Positions 27,914 to 36,747 of a DNA stretch of 64,000 nt are shown piece after piece. The stretch is taken from positions 1,195,652-1,259,651 of the forward strand of contig NZ_VTFX01000001.1 of NCBI RefSeq assembly GCF_009192775.1, written 5' to 3'. Below the pieces are notes generated by a model, which was given only the letters and a program-made list of their open reading frames with translations, was not told the origin of the DNA and ran no database searches. Each line of letters opens with the position of its first letter. Positions within the stretch are counted from its first letter, which is position 1. The DNA is from Arthrobacter yangruifuii (GTDB lineage: Bacteria; Actinomycetota; Actinomycetes; Actinomycetales; Micrococcaceae). A program made the translations under genes and the position numbers.

Positions 27914-29002
27914 CTATTGGGCGGTGAGGCTGCGGCTGTACAGGTCCACGAGCCCCGCCGGGCCGCCGGAGTGGAAGGCAGCCCGCTGCCGCTGCGCGCC
28001 GGTGCCGGTGGCCAGGATCCTGGCGATGCCGGCAGCGGCGAACTCCCCGTCTCCGGCGTCCTCCAGGGCGTCCGCAACATAATCCAGCAGGGCATGCAGG
28101 AGTTCGGCGGCCGGGACGCTGCCGCCGGGATATGACACCAGGTTGCCGCCCAAACCAAAGCGTGCAGCCTGCCACAGTCCGACGTCGAGCAGTTCCGGAT
28201 CCGGGGCTGCGCCCGACGCCGGCTCGGCCGAAGCCAGGGTCTTCACCAGCGCCCGCACCAGGACGGCCAGCAGCACGGTGTCCCCGGCCTGAAGCTGGGC
28301 ATCCGCAATGCGGACCTCAACGGTGGGGAAGTGCTCGGAGAGCCGGGCTGCCCAGCCCACGTGTCCGGCGTCGGGCACCACGTCCGTGGCGAGGAGGAGG
28401 GCGTCGAGCCGCCGGGCATAATCGAGGGCATCCGAGAAGAGGGGAGGGCACCCCTGAACGGACCAGCGCCGGTAATGGACCATCCGCCAGCTGGCGAAGC
28501 TGCTGTCGGATCCGCGCCAGTAGGGGGAGTTCGCGGCGAGGGCCCCGAGCAGGGCGAGCCAGGGACGGAGCCCGTTGAGCACCCGCACGCCGGTGTCACG
28601 GGAGTCAATGCCCACGTGCACATGGACGCCGTTGACGTATTGTTCGCGGGCGACCGCCCCGGTGAGGAGGCCCATCCGCCGGTACCGGTCGGAGGAATTG
28701 AGCACCGGCGGGGCATCGGGGATGTTCGGGGCTGCCCCGGTGGGGGCTACCCGGACGCCCACGGACGCTGCCGCCGTGGCCAGCCCCGAGCGGAATGCCA
28801 GCAGGGCCTGGAGCGCTTCGTCCCTGGTGGTGCAGACCGGGGTGGAAACCTCCACCTGCGCGTCCAGCAGCTCCGCGGAACTGGGAAGGGACCCGTGTTC
28901 GGGGGACATCAGCGCACGGGCCAGTTCCCGGGATCCGGTGGGAAGCCCGGTCCGGGCATCCGTCAGGAGAAACTCTTCTTCGATACCGAAGGTGAAGACC
29001 AT
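27914..29002 (-). CDS. YbdK-type carboxylate-amine ligase (glutamate-cysteine ligase 2 family)
   Basis: A 362-residue ATP-dependent ligase of the GCS2/YbdK family. The N-terminus VFTFGIEEEFLLTDARTG carries the metal-binding Glu-rich motif, and VNGVHVHVGIDS and the Arg-bearing RMVHYRRW are also typical. Family members join glutamate to cysteine weakly in vitro, but actinobacteria use mycothiol instead of glutathione, so the real substrate is uncertain. The stop is 7 bases from the end of the convergent glucosidase gene, leaving almost no space for a terminator. Confidence 0.88.
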   Translation of the reverse strand: MVFTFGIEEEFLLTDARTGLPTGSRELARALMSPEHGSLPSSAELLDAQVEVSTPVCTTRDEALQALLAFRSGLATAAASVGVRVAPTGAAPNIPDAPPVLNSSDRYRRMGLLTGAVAREQYVNGVHVHVGIDSRDTGVRVLNGLRPWLALLGALAANSPYWRGSDSSFASWRMVHYRRWSVQGCPPLFSDALDYARRLDALLLATDVVPDAGHVGWAARLSEHFPTVEVRIADAQLQAGDTVLLAVLVRALVKTLASAEPASGAAPDPELLDVGLWQAARFGLGGNLVSYPGGSVPAAELLHALLDYVADALEDAGDGEFAAAGIARILATGTGAQRQRAAFHSGGPAGLVDLYSRSLTAQ

Positions 29003-29104
29003 GCGCGTTTTCTCCCTGCACCAACCTGCCGGACTTGGACAATTGTAGGTAGCCGGGCCGGGCAGTGCACCAGGACCGGGAGGACTATCCCTTCGGCGCC
29101 GGTT

Positions 29105-29887
29105 TCACGCCGCCCGGACTGCCCGCCACGATAGCGTAAGGTACGGCAGGTCCAGCACCTCACCGGGTGCGTGGCCGAGGTGTTCGTAGAGGTACCAGGA
29201 CAGGTTCGCCTGCAGCTTCTCCCGGGCCGCGGGGCCGGCCGAGAGGTAGAACGCCCGTGAGCGGGCCAGCTCGAACAGGTCTTCGGGGGTCATGGGCTGC
29301 GCCCAGGCCACGGTCGAGGACTCGTCCAGGCGGAAACCGGGCCCCAGCTCCGGGCGGAATCCCGGGCGCAGCACATCCCCGGCATGGATGATGCGTGAGT
29401 AGCGGTGGACCCACGGGACACTGACGTCCAGCTGGTTCCAGACCAGACCGACGACGCCGTGCGGCCGCAGGATGCGGTCGAACTCGCGGCAGGCTGCCAC
29501 CGGGTCGCACCAGTGCCAGGCCTGGGCCACGGTAACGGCGTCCACGCTGGACGGCGGCAGGCCGGTGTTTTCGGCGGTGCCGATCCTCACCGGAACGTCC
29601 GGCAGCAGGCGGGACAGCTGGTCGAGCATGTCTCGGGAGGGATCCACGGCACAGACGTTCAAGCCCGCGGCACGGAGTTCCCGGGTGTACTTTCCCGTAC
29701 CGGCGCCGACGTCGGCCGCGTCCCGGACCGCAGGGGCGTCCGGGACGCCGGGACAGGTGAGCAGCCACTGCACGGCTTCGGCGGGGTAGCCGGGGCGGAT
29801 GCGGTCGTAGTGTTCCCCGCCCGCCTGGTAGCTGTCCGCCAGCTGCCGGCGGCGCAGCCCCTCGAGCCGGGGTCCGGAAGCGCCCAC
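29105..29887 (-). CDS. SAM-dependent class I methyltransferase
   Basis: A 260-residue methyltransferase of the UbiE/type-11 kind. Motif I is AADVGAGTGKYTREL, motif II acidic end VCAVDPSRDML, and post-I LPPSSVDAVTVAQAWHWCD. The N-terminus YQAGGEHYDRIRPGYPAEAV is a common mark of this group. The substrate is unknown. The GTG start is 2 bases after the hisN stop without its own ribosome site, so it is likely translated by coupling to hisN. Confidence 0.88.
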   Translation of the reverse strand: MGASGPRLEGLRRRQLADSYQAGGEHYDRIRPGYPAEAVQWLLTCPGVPDAPAVRDAADVGAGTGKYTRELRAAGLNVCAVDPSRDMLDQLSRLLPDVPVRIGTAENTGLPPSSVDAVTVAQAWHWCDPVAACREFDRILRPHGVVGLVWNQLDVSVPWVHRYSRIIHAGDVLRPGFRPELGPGFRLDESSTVAWAQPMTPEDLFELARSRAFYLSAGPAAREKLQANLSWYLYEHLGHAPGEVLDLPYLTLSWRAVRAA

Positions 29888-29889
29888 AG

Positions 29890-30699
29890 TTACAGGAGGT
29901 CGTCCAGGTCGGGATTCAGGCGCTGGAGCACTTCGCTGTGGAGCGTCCCATTGGTGGCCAGGGCGTTTCCGCCGAACGGACCGTCCTCTCCTTCGAGGGA
30001 GGAGAACCGGCCGCCGGCCTCGGTGACGATGGGTACGAGGGCCGCCATGTCATAAAGGTTCAGCTCAGGCTCGCAGGCAATGTCCACGGCCCCCTCGGCC
30101 ACCATGCAGTAGGACCAGAAGTCACCGTAGGCACGGGTGCGCCAGACGGACTCGGTCAGGTCGAGGAACTCTTCCAGGTTGCCGCGGTCCTTCCAGCCGC
30201 CGAGGCTGGAGTAGGACAGCGAGGCATCCGACAGCCGGGACACGTTGGAGACGCGCAGCCGGGTGGCTGCGGCGAGGGAACGGCCCATATAGGCTCCGGT
30301 TCCTGTGGCGGCCCACCAGCGCTTGCCCAGCGCGGGCGCGCTGACGACGCCGACCACGGGTACGCCGTCGTCGACCAAGGAGATCAGGGTGGCCCAGACG
30401 GGGACGCCGCGGATGAAGTTCTTGGTGCCGTCGATCGGATCGATGATCCACCGGCGCGGGCCGGAGCCGCTGGACCCGAATTCCTCGCCCAGGACGGCAT
30501 CGCGGGGCCGGGCGCGGGAAAGCTGCCCGCGGATGGCGTCTTCAGCGGCCTTGTCGGCATCGGTGACAGGGGTGAAATCCGGCTTGGTCTCGATCTTCAG
30601 GTCCAGGGCCCGGAAGCGGGACATGGTCTGGTCATCCACGGAGTCGGCCATGACATGGGCCAGGCGCAGGTCATCGTTGTAGTTCTGAGCGAACGGCAT
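29890..30699 (-). CDS. hisN: Histidinol-phosphatase, inositol monophosphatase family
   Basis: A 269-residue Mg-dependent phosphatase. Metal and catalytic motifs are VTDADKAAEDAI, VLGEEFG, the signature WIIDPIDGTKNFIRG, and the late WSYCMVAEGAVDIA region. The length and the RTRAYGDFWSY segment fit the HisN branch, which makes histidinol in the histidine pathway, although other monophosphatases cannot be ruled out. ATG 30699 is taken; a TTG three codons earlier is possible with AAAGGA just before it. It follows rsgA after 110 bases. Confidence 0.85.
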   Translation of the reverse strand: MPFAQNYNDDLRLAHVMADSVDDQTMSRFRALDLKIETKPDFTPVTDADKAAEDAIRGQLSRARPRDAVLGEEFGSSGSGPRRWIIDPIDGTKNFIRGVPVWATLISLVDDGVPVVGVVSAPALGKRWWAATGTGAYMGRSLAAATRLRVSNVSRLSDASLSYSSLGGWKDRGNLEEFLDLTESVWRTRAYGDFWSYCMVAEGAVDIACEPELNLYDMAALVPIVTEAGGRFSSLEGEDGPFGGNALATNGTLHSEVLQRLNPDLDDLL

Positions 30700-30809
30700 A
30701 CTGTCCAACTTATCCTTTGTCGGCGGGCAGATGCCCGCATTACGCCCGGGACGGGCAATGTTCTGGTGAATCCCGCGAGGGAACCCCCGGCTGGAAACCG
30801 GGCGGGAAG

Positions 30810-31925
30810 CTATTGCTCGCCCAGTTCCTTGGCGGAGGACTTGTTCTCCGTGCGGGTTCCCGTACCGAGCAGCCGCCGCAGGGAGGCGAGCCGGGCCGGT
30901 CCCGACGGGCCGGCGTGCCCGCCGTCCACCCAGGGGTCCAGTCCGCAGCCGACGGCGGCCGAATCATGCCGGCAGCCGCGTTCGCAGTCGGCGGTACCCG
31001 GCTCCAGGTCGGGGAACGCCTGCAGGATCCGGTCCGGATCCACATGGGCCAGGCCGAAGGAGCGGATCCCCGGAGTGTCAATAATCCAGCTGCCCGGCGG
31101 CGAATCGCTCAGCCGCAGCGCCAGCGCCGAGGAGGACGTGTGCCGGCCGCGCCCGGTGACGGCATTGACGCCCCCGGTGGCGCGGGTGGAACCGGTCAGG
31201 GCATTGACGAGGGTGGATTTGCCGACGCCGGAGGGTCCCACCAGCACGCTGACGTTGCCCTTCAGCACCTCATGCAGTGCCTCGACGGCGGTGCCCTGTA
31301 GCCGGGCGGAGAGCCCGTCGTCGGAGCGGGCATCGATGCCGGACGCATCGGCGGCCGCAGTGCGGCTGATGATGACGTCCATATCCAGGTGCTCGTAGTT
31401 GGCCAGCAGCTCGGCCGGGTCCTTGATATCCGCCTTGGTAATGCACAGGACCGGGGAGATCCCGGCGTCGTACGCGGCCACCAGGGCCCGGTCTATGAAA
31501 CCGGTCCGCGGCTCGGGGTTGGCTGCGGCCACCACGATCACCAGCTGGTCCGCGTTGGCCACCACCACGCGTTCCACGGGATCCGTGTCATCGGCGCTGC
31601 GCCGCAGCACCGTGGCCCGCTCCTCCACGCGCACCAGCCGGGCGAGGGTGTCCGGGGCGCCGGTGACGTCTCCGACCAGTGCCACCCGGTCTCCGGCCAC
31701 TACCGGGGTGCGCCGCAGCTCGCGGGCACGGGCGGCAATGACGGTGCGTTCATCGGGGGTGTCTTCATCCACCACGGCGGTGTACCGGCCGCGGTCCACG
31801 GTGATGATCCGGCCGATGACGGCGTCGTCGTGGGCTGGCCGGTCCTTGGTGCGGGGGCGGGACCCTTTTTTGTTCGGGCGGACGCGGACGTCGGATTCAT
31901 CCCATCCGCTGGTGCTGCGTGTCAT
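30810..31925 (-). CDS. rsgA: Ribosome small subunit-dependent GTPase A
   Basis: A 371-residue circularly permuted GTPase that helps mature the 30S subunit. The OB-fold N-terminal domain precedes G4 (CITKADIK), then G1 ([13 protein letters not shown]) and G3 ([11 protein letters not shown]). The C-terminus has a zinc knuckle C-x4-C with CERGCRHDS and a later Cys. The longer frame from 31955 would lie in aroA, and ATG 31925 overlaps the aroA stop by 4 bases. The order aroA-rsgA beside sigR matches mycobacteria (aroA, Rv3228, sigH). Confidence 0.95.
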   Translation of the reverse strand: MTRSTSGWDESDVRVRPNKKGSRPRTKDRPAHDDAVIGRIITVDRGRYTAVVDEDTPDERTVIAARARELRRTPVVAGDRVALVGDVTGAPDTLARLVRVEERATVLRRSADDTDPVERVVVANADQLVIVVAAANPEPRTGFIDRALVAAYDAGISPVLCITKADIKDPAELLANYEHLDMDVIISRTAAADASGIDARSDDGLSARLQGTAVEALHEVLKGNVSVLVGPSGVGKSTLVNALTGSTRATGGVNAVTGRGRHTSSSALALRLSDSPPGSWIIDTPGIRSFGLAHVDPDRILQAFPDLEPGTADCERGCRHDSAAVGCGLDPWVDGGHAGPSGPARLASLRRLLGTGTRTENKSSAKELGEQ

Positions 31926-33238
31926 GCTTCCGCCGTTCGGGTCAACTGCCGCCACAGCTCGGGAAACTGGGGCAGCGTTTTGGCTGTTGTCTCAATGTCG
32001 CGGACGACGACGCCGGGTACGGCCAGGCCGATCAGGGCGCCGGCGGTGGCCATTCGGTGGTCAGCGTAGGTTTCCCAGGTGCCGGCGTGCAGGGGAGCGG
32101 GCCGGATGACGAGGCCGTCTGCGGTTTCTTCCGCGTCGCCGCCGAGCCGGTTGATTTCGGTGACCAGTGCGGCCAGCCGGTCGGTTTCGTGGCCGCGCAG
32201 GTGGGCAATGCCGGTCAGGGTGGAGGGTGAGGCGGCCAGGGCGCACACGGCGGCCACCGTGGGGGCAAGCTCGCTGGTGTCGGCCAGGTCAGCGCCGCGG
32301 ATGCTGCCGGTGCCGGTGACGGTGAGGGTTCCGTCCGCCAGTTCCACGCGGGCACCGAGCGCGGGGAGGATGGTCCGCCATTTGTCGCCCACCTGGGTGG
32401 TGGAGGCGGGCCAGCCGGTCATCCGGACCGTTCCGCCCGCGACGAGCGCGGCGGCCAGGAAAGGGCCGGCGTTGGAGAGGTCCGGTTCAACGGTGGCGTC
32501 GAACGCAGCCACGGGGCCGGGGGCCACGCGCCATTCGTTGGGCACGGAATCGTCAACATCCACGCCGACGCCGCGCAGCACGGCCACCGTCATGGCAATG
32601 TGATCCGGGCTGGGGACGGTGCTGCCGCGGTGCACGAGGTGCAGGCCGTCGTCGAAGCGCGGGGCCGCGAGCAGCAGGGCCGAGACGAACTGCGAGGAGG
32701 CTCCGGCGTCAATTTCCAGGCGGCCGCCGGCAATGTGCCCGGATCCGGTGACGGTGAAGGGAAGGGCTCCGGTGCCGCCGTCGTCCACCTGCACCCCGAG
32801 GGCGCGCAGCGCGTCGATGACGGCGGACATGGGCCGGGTCCGGGCATGCGGATCACCGTCAAACGCCGTGGTGCCGCCCGCGAGGGCAGCCAGCGGCGGC
32901 ACGAAACGCATGACCGTGCCGGCCAGGCCGCAGTCCACCCTGCGCGTACCGGGGGCTGCCGGGGGAAGGGGATCGATCAGCAGATCCGGTCCGAAGGCGC
33001 CGTCACCGGCGATTTCCGTGACGGTTGCTCCGAGGCTCCGCAGCGCGGAAACCATCAGCTCCGAGTCCCGCGAATGCAGGGGTGCCCGCAGCCGTGACCT
33101 GCCCTCGGCAAGGGCGGCGAGGACCAGATAGCGGTTGGTCAGCGACTTCGAGCCCGGTACGGAAACGGTTGCGTCCACGGGCGAAGCGGCGAAGGGTGCC
33201 GGCCAGTGTGCCGGCACCCCGGCGTTCGGAGCACTCAT
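31922..33238 (-). CDS. aroA: 3-phosphoshikimate 1-carboxyvinyltransferase (EPSP synthase)
   Basis: A 438-residue two-domain enzyme of the shikimate pathway that joins PEP to shikimate-3-phosphate. Signatures: [19 protein letters not shown] with the substrate Lys, [16 protein letters not shown], and [21 protein letters not shown] near the end. The glyphosate-binding loop here reads LAGTVMRF rather than the standard GNAGTAMRP, and the Pro/Ser position differs; that may affect inhibitor sensitivity, which cannot be judged by eye. It heads the operon aroA-rsgA-(hisN). Confidence 0.96.
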   Translation of the reverse strand: MSAPNAGVPAHWPAPFAASPVDATVSVPGSKSLTNRYLVLAALAEGRSRLRAPLHSRDSELMVSALRSLGATVTEIAGDGAFGPDLLIDPLPPAAPGTRRVDCGLAGTVMRFVPPLAALAGGTTAFDGDPHARTRPMSAVIDALRALGVQVDDGGTGALPFTVTGSGHIAGGRLEIDAGASSQFVSALLLAAPRFDDGLHLVHRGSTVPSPDHIAMTVAVLRGVGVDVDDSVPNEWRVAPGPVAAFDATVEPDLSNAGPFLAAALVAGGTVRMTGWPASTTQVGDKWRTILPALGARVELADGTLTVTGTGSIRGADLADTSELAPTVAAVCALAASPSTLTGIAHLRGHETDRLAALVTEINRLGGDAEETADGLVIRPAPLHAGTWETYADHRMATAGALIGLAVPGVVVRDIETTAKTLPQFPELWRQLTRTAEA

Positions 33239-33243
33239 TGCTG

Positions 33244-33792
33244 CTAGGAACCGACGATGTCCGAAGCGGCGTTGGACACGGCCTTGAGCTGCTTGCGCGT
33301 GCCCTTGGACACTGACTTCGACACTGCGCGGGTCTTGCGGCTGGTATCCGAGGCCAGATGGCCGGCACGCCAGGCCAGGCCCGGACGGCCGTTGGTGTCC
33401 ACGGCGGCGAGCAGGACGCCGCCGATGAGGGAGAGGTTCTTGAGCAGCTGGTAGCGGCGCTCCTTGCGGTCTGCCGCGGTGGAAGCCTCGGCGTTGCGGT
33501 ACTCCACCACGGTGTTCAGGGCCGCGGTTCCGGCCAGCAGGAGGGACGCCAGCCGGGCGAACTTGCCCGTGCCGAGCATTGAGGCAGCTCCCACCTGGGT
33601 GTAGCCGACAACCTTGGCGACCAGTGCCGGGTTGGACGTGAAGGCTGCGGCGGAAGGAACGGTGCTGCCGATCTTCTTCAGCGTGGGGGCGAGCTGTTCA
33701 GCGGTCTGGTCAGCGTTCCGGAGGCGCTCCACGCCTACGGCAACGAAACCGGTGGCGAGCAGCGGGCGGGCAATCAAACGGACTATCGACAT
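33244..33792 (-). CDS. DoxX-like membrane protein
   Basis: A 182-residue protein that starts [26 protein letters not shown] and has about four hydrophobic segments, as in DoxX/SURF4-like proteins. These are small quinone-pathway or stress-related membrane proteins. The tail from residue 145 is basic and low-complexity ([19 protein letters not shown]). ATG 33792 has AGGAG eight bases upstream. It ends 5 bases before aroA and is divergent from sigR, so it may be cotranscribed with aroA. Confidence 0.78.
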   Translation of the reverse strand: MSIVRLIARPLLATGFVAVGVERLRNADQTAEQLAPTLKKIGSTVPSAAAFTSNPALVAKVVGYTQVGAASMLGTGKFARLASLLLAGTAALNTVVEYRNAEASTAADRKERRYQLLKNLSLIGGVLLAAVDTNGRPGLAWRAGHLASDTSRKTRAVSKSVSKGTRKQLKAVSNAASDIVGS

Positions 33793-33938
33793 AAGTGCAC
33801 TCCTGGGAAATTCATCAGTTACGCGTACAAAAACGAGATGTGGTGCTGCTTCCACCTTAGTCTGGCATTTTGCGCGACCGCACACGTGCCGCCTGCGTGC
33901 CTTTACCGGTCCCGGGGCCGTTCTCCGGGGAGGCGGAG

Positions 33939-33964
33939 GGAATACGGGGCACGGCGCCGTCGTT
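33939..33964 (+). promoter_or_regulatory. Autoregulatory SigR/SigH-type promoter
   Basis: GGAAT at 33939-33943 and GTT at 33962-33964 are 18 bases apart, the exact published consensus for SigR/SigH promoters (GGAAT-N18-GTT). It lies upstream of sigR in the sense orientation, with start expected near 33970-33972. This fits positive autoregulation of sigR under thiol oxidation, as in Streptomyces sigRp2. Confidence 0.88.
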
Positions 33965-34011
33965 GGGACCAGTATCAGGATGTGCATTATCAACAGTCAG
34001 GAGACAGCATC

Positions 34012-34785
34012 GTGCCAGCCGCCACGCTGACGACAGCGCGGACCACCCGCGGGCCGAAGCTCAACGTGCGGGTTCCCGCCCGCACCGTAGACTTGGAGGT
34101 GATGAGAACTGATGCGCCGGAAGGCAGCCCCCACGTGGAAAACTTCGAGCTCGACGTTGCCACCGAATCGGAAGAGGCACGCAAGCTCCGCTTCGAGCAG
34201 GACGCCATGCAGTATGTGGACCAGCTCTATTCGGCGGCCATGCGCATGGCGCGCAACCCCTCGGATGCGGAGGACCTGGTCCAGGAGGCCTACACCAAGG
34301 CGTTCTCCGCCTTCCACCAGTACCGGCCGGGTACCAACCTCAAGGCCTGGCTGTACCGGATCCTGACCAACACCTACATCAACCTTTACCGGAAGCGGCA
34401 GCGGGAACCCCTGCAGGCCAACTCCGACGGCGTTGAGGACTGGCAGTTGGCCCGTTCGGCCGAACACACCTCCACTGGGCTCCGCTCGGCGGAAGCAGTT
34501 GCCCTGGACCATCTGCCGGATTCCGACGTAAAAGACGCCCTGCAGGCCATTCCGGAGGAGTTCCGGCTTGCCGTCTACTTCTCCGATGTGGAGGGCTTCG
34601 CCTACAAGGAAATTTCAGAAATCATGAACACGCCGATCGGCACCGTGATGTCCCGGCTGCACCGCGGGCGCAAGATGCTCCGCGAGCTGTTGGCGGAGTA
34701 TGCACACGAGCGCGGTATCAAGGGCAAAATGTCCGCAGCCGAAGCCGCCGGCGGATCAACCAAGAAACAGGGGAATGAGCTATGA
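34012..34785 (+). CDS. sigR: ECF-type sigma factor SigR/SigH (thiol-oxidative stress)
   Basis: An RNA polymerase sigma factor that directs genes for thioredoxin and mycothiol recovery. Region 2 spans [20 protein letters not shown] to [19 protein letters not shown] and region 4 covers [20 protein letters not shown] to [15 protein letters not shown]. Starts: GTG 34012 (257 residues) has AGGAG eight bases upstream and lies about 40 bases after the autoregulatory promoter. ATG 34102 (227 residues, [15 protein letters not shown]) has GGAGG close before it. The frame is open back to 33838, so longer isoforms from an upstream promoter are possible. It overlaps rsrA by 4 bases. Confidence 0.93.
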   Translation: MPAATLTTARTTRGPKLNVRVPARTVDLEVMRTDAPEGSPHVENFELDVATESEEARKLRFEQDAMQYVDQLYSAAMRMARNPSDAEDLVQEAYTKAFSAFHQYRPGTNLKAWLYRILTNTYINLYRKRQREPLQANSDGVEDWQLARSAEHTSTGLRSAEAVALDHLPDSDVKDALQAIPEEFRLAVYFSDVEGFAYKEISEIMNTPIGTVMSRLHRGRKMLRELLAEYAHERGIKGKMSAAEAAGGSTKKQGNEL

Positions 34786-35042
34786 GCGATTGCCAGAGCC
34801 TGGGCGATTGCGACGACGCCCGCATCGAACGGCTGTACGAATACCTGGACGGCGCCCTGTCCCATGATGACCTCGTGGAAATCAAGGAGCACTTGGACGG
34901 CTGCCCCGAGTGCGCCCAGGAGCATGACCTGGAGTGCGTGATCCGTTCCGTGGTGAAGCGCTCCTGCACGGAGGCTGCACCTGAAACGCTGAAGGCCAGC
35001 ATCCTCTCGCGCATCAGTCAGATCCAGACGGCAGACCACTAG
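34782..35042 (+). CDS. rsrA: Zinc-binding anti-sigma factor RsrA/RshA
   Basis: An 86-residue redox-sensing anti-sigma factor. The ZAS motif is His37-x3-Cys41-x2-Cys44 (EHLDGCPEC) with Cys10 as the fourth zinc ligand; further Cys at 4, 52 and 62. In the reduced form it holds SigR; a disulfide involving Cys10 and Cys44 frees it, as shown for Streptomyces RsrA. The spacing is nearly identical. ATGA overlap with sigR ensures joint synthesis. Confidence 0.94.
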   Translation: MSDCQSLGDCDDARIERLYEYLDGALSHDDLVEIKEHLDGCPECAQEHDLECVIRSVVKRSCTEAAPETLKASILSRISQIQTADH

Positions 35043-35077
35043 GATCCTGCGCGCGGCCGATGGGCCGCGGACAGAAA

Positions 35078-35113
35078 AAGAACCCCCGGCACCTACTGGT
35101 TCCGGGGGTTCTT
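35078..35113. terminator. Bidirectional intrinsic terminator after rsrA
   Basis: A 12-base perfect stem (35078-35089 with 35102-35113), arm AAGAACCCCCGG, 12-base loop, with A-rich sequence before and T-rich after. It serves sigR-rsrA on the plus strand and the bL37 gene on the minus strand. Confidence 0.85.
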
Positions 35114-35153
35114 TCTGCCTGACCAACTGGTCACGCGGCTACCAAAGCTTTGC

Positions 35154-35228
35154 TTAGGTGTTGGGACGCTTACCGTGGTTAGCGCCGCCGCGCTTACGGT
35201 CACGACGCTTGCGTGCACGCTTGCTCAT
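35154..35228 (-). CDS. Ribosomal protein bL37-type small basic protein
   Basis: A 24-residue, very basic protein starting MSKRARKRRDRKRGG and ending HGKRPNT. It is nearly the same as mycobacterial bL37, a tiny 50S protein that binds 23S rRNA, also known as the AURKAIP1/COX24-domain protein. AAGGAGG lies 5 bases before the ATG, a strong site. It is convergent with rsrA and has the shared terminator at 35078-35113. It is too short for usual gene finders, but the motif and ribosome site leave little doubt. Confidence 0.9.
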   Translation of the reverse strand: MSKRARKRRDRKRGGANHGKRPNT

Positions 35229-35357
35229 AGCTGCCTCCTTCGATTCGAAAAGTTCTGCCCTCCAGTGTCCCACATGCCTCACGCGCACGCCTAACGCGTG
35301 CCTGCGGCTGCGGTGCCGGGCCGGGAGCGACGGTAACCTGCCGGGCCCTCCCGGCGT

Positions 35358-36593
35358 CTACACGAACGCTGATTTCCCGGTCACGGCGCGGGCCACGATC
35401 AGGGAATTGATTTCGTAACTGCCCTCGTAGGTGTAGAGGATTTCAGCGTCGCCGAAGAGCTTGCCCATCTCATAGTCCGTGCTGATTCCGTTGCCGCCCA
35501 GAAGGGAGCGTCCCATGGCCACCGAGGCGCGGGCCAGCCGGGTGGTGGTGGATTTGGCCATGGCCGCCTGAACCATCTCCAGCTTTCCGTCCTGCTGGAT
35601 GGTGGCAAGCTGGGCCATCAGCGCGAGTGAGACGGAGGCATTGCCCAGGATCTCGGCGAGCTGCTGCTGGATCAGCTGGAACCGGGCAAGTTCCTTGCCG
35701 AACTGTTTCCGGCTCAGGGCGTAGGAACGGGCGACGTCGAAGGCGGCCAGCTGGATGCCGACGGCCTGCCAGCCCACCCAGGCACGCGAATCGCGCAGCA
35801 GTTCGTTGGCCTTGGAAAAGTCGGTGGCACCGGGCAGCAGGTTGGCTGCCGGGATGCGGACCTCGTCGAGCACGATATCCGCGTTCTGCATGATCCGGAG
35901 CCCGATCTTGTTTGCGATCTTTGTGGCGGTGTAGCCGGGCCGGTCCGTTTCGACGATAAAGCACTTGATCTGCTGGTCCGCGACATCCCTGGCCCAGACC
36001 AGGGCAAAGTCGGCAATGGTGCCGGCGCCGATCCAGCGCTTGGCGCCGTTGATCACCCATTCGTCGTCCTCGCGGCGCGCCGTGGTGGCGAGCCCGCCGG
36101 AGATGTCCGATCCGTGATCCGGCTCGGTCAGGGCGAACGCACCGATCCGGGTCAGGGCATGAAGGCCGGGCAGCCAGCGCTTCTTCTGCTCCTCGGAGCC
36201 GAGGGAGTCCACCATGCCGACAATCAGCTCGTTGTGGATCCCCACGAGGGCGGAGAGGGAAACATCCGCCCGCGCCACCTCCGCGTACATGAGTCCTTTG
36301 AACAGCTTCGAGGTTCCGTCGGTCTGCAGGGCGCCGAGGCCGTACTTACCCAGCTCGGCGACCAGCTCAACGGGGAATTCCTCCCTGTTCCAGTAGTCGA
36401 TCGACGCCGCCCGGATGCGCGACTGGAGAAAGGCCCGGACCTCCCGGTAGCGGGTTTTCTCCTCCGGGGACAGCAGGTCGACGATGTACATGAGGTCGAC
36501 GTCCGGGAAGGGCGGGACCGGACCGCCGCCCGTAGTCTCCCCGGCGTCCTGCTCGGCGAGGTCCTGGCTGGTGGCACGTGTCTGTGGCTGCAC
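35358..36593 (-). CDS. Acyl-CoA dehydrogenase (glutaryl-CoA dehydrogenase-like)
   Basis: A 411-residue flavoenzyme that puts a double bond into an acyl-CoA thioester. The FAD/substrate region is FALTEPDHGSDISGGLATTA, followed by WVINGAKRWIGAGTIADFALVWARD, and the catalytic Glu is in ILYTYEGSYEINSLIVAR. The order and wording resemble glutaryl-CoA dehydrogenase more than the short-chain type, but the decarboxylating Arg was not checked. GTG 36593 is inferred because the frame upstream is not protein-like. It is divergent from an acyl-CoA synthetase. Confidence 0.85.
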   Translation of the reverse strand: MQPQTRATSQDLAEQDAGETTGGGPVPPFPDVDLMYIVDLLSPEEKTRYREVRAFLQSRIRAASIDYWNREEFPVELVAELGKYGLGALQTDGTSKLFKGLMYAEVARADVSLSALVGIHNELIVGMVDSLGSEEQKKRWLPGLHALTRIGAFALTEPDHGSDISGGLATTARREDDEWVINGAKRWIGAGTIADFALVWARDVADQQIKCFIVETDRPGYTATKIANKIGLRIMQNADIVLDEVRIPAANLLPGATDFSKANELLRDSRAWVGWQAVGIQLAAFDVARSYALSRKQFGKELARFQLIQQQLAEILGNASVSLALMAQLATIQQDGKLEMVQAAMAKSTTTRLARASVAMGRSLLGGNGISTDYEMGKLFGDAEILYTYEGSYEINSLIVARAVTGKSAFV

Positions 36594-36747
36594 GGGCGGG
36601 CATCCCTTCGTTGTGGTCCGGCATGGGCAAGCCGGCTCTTCCAAACCCTTGGACGTCCTAGTATATTCCAGAGTGACGGGGATCACTATCGCGCCGGTGA
36701 CCGGCCGGGCCCGTTGCCTGCAGGCCGCCATCTTCGAAGGGTGCACT

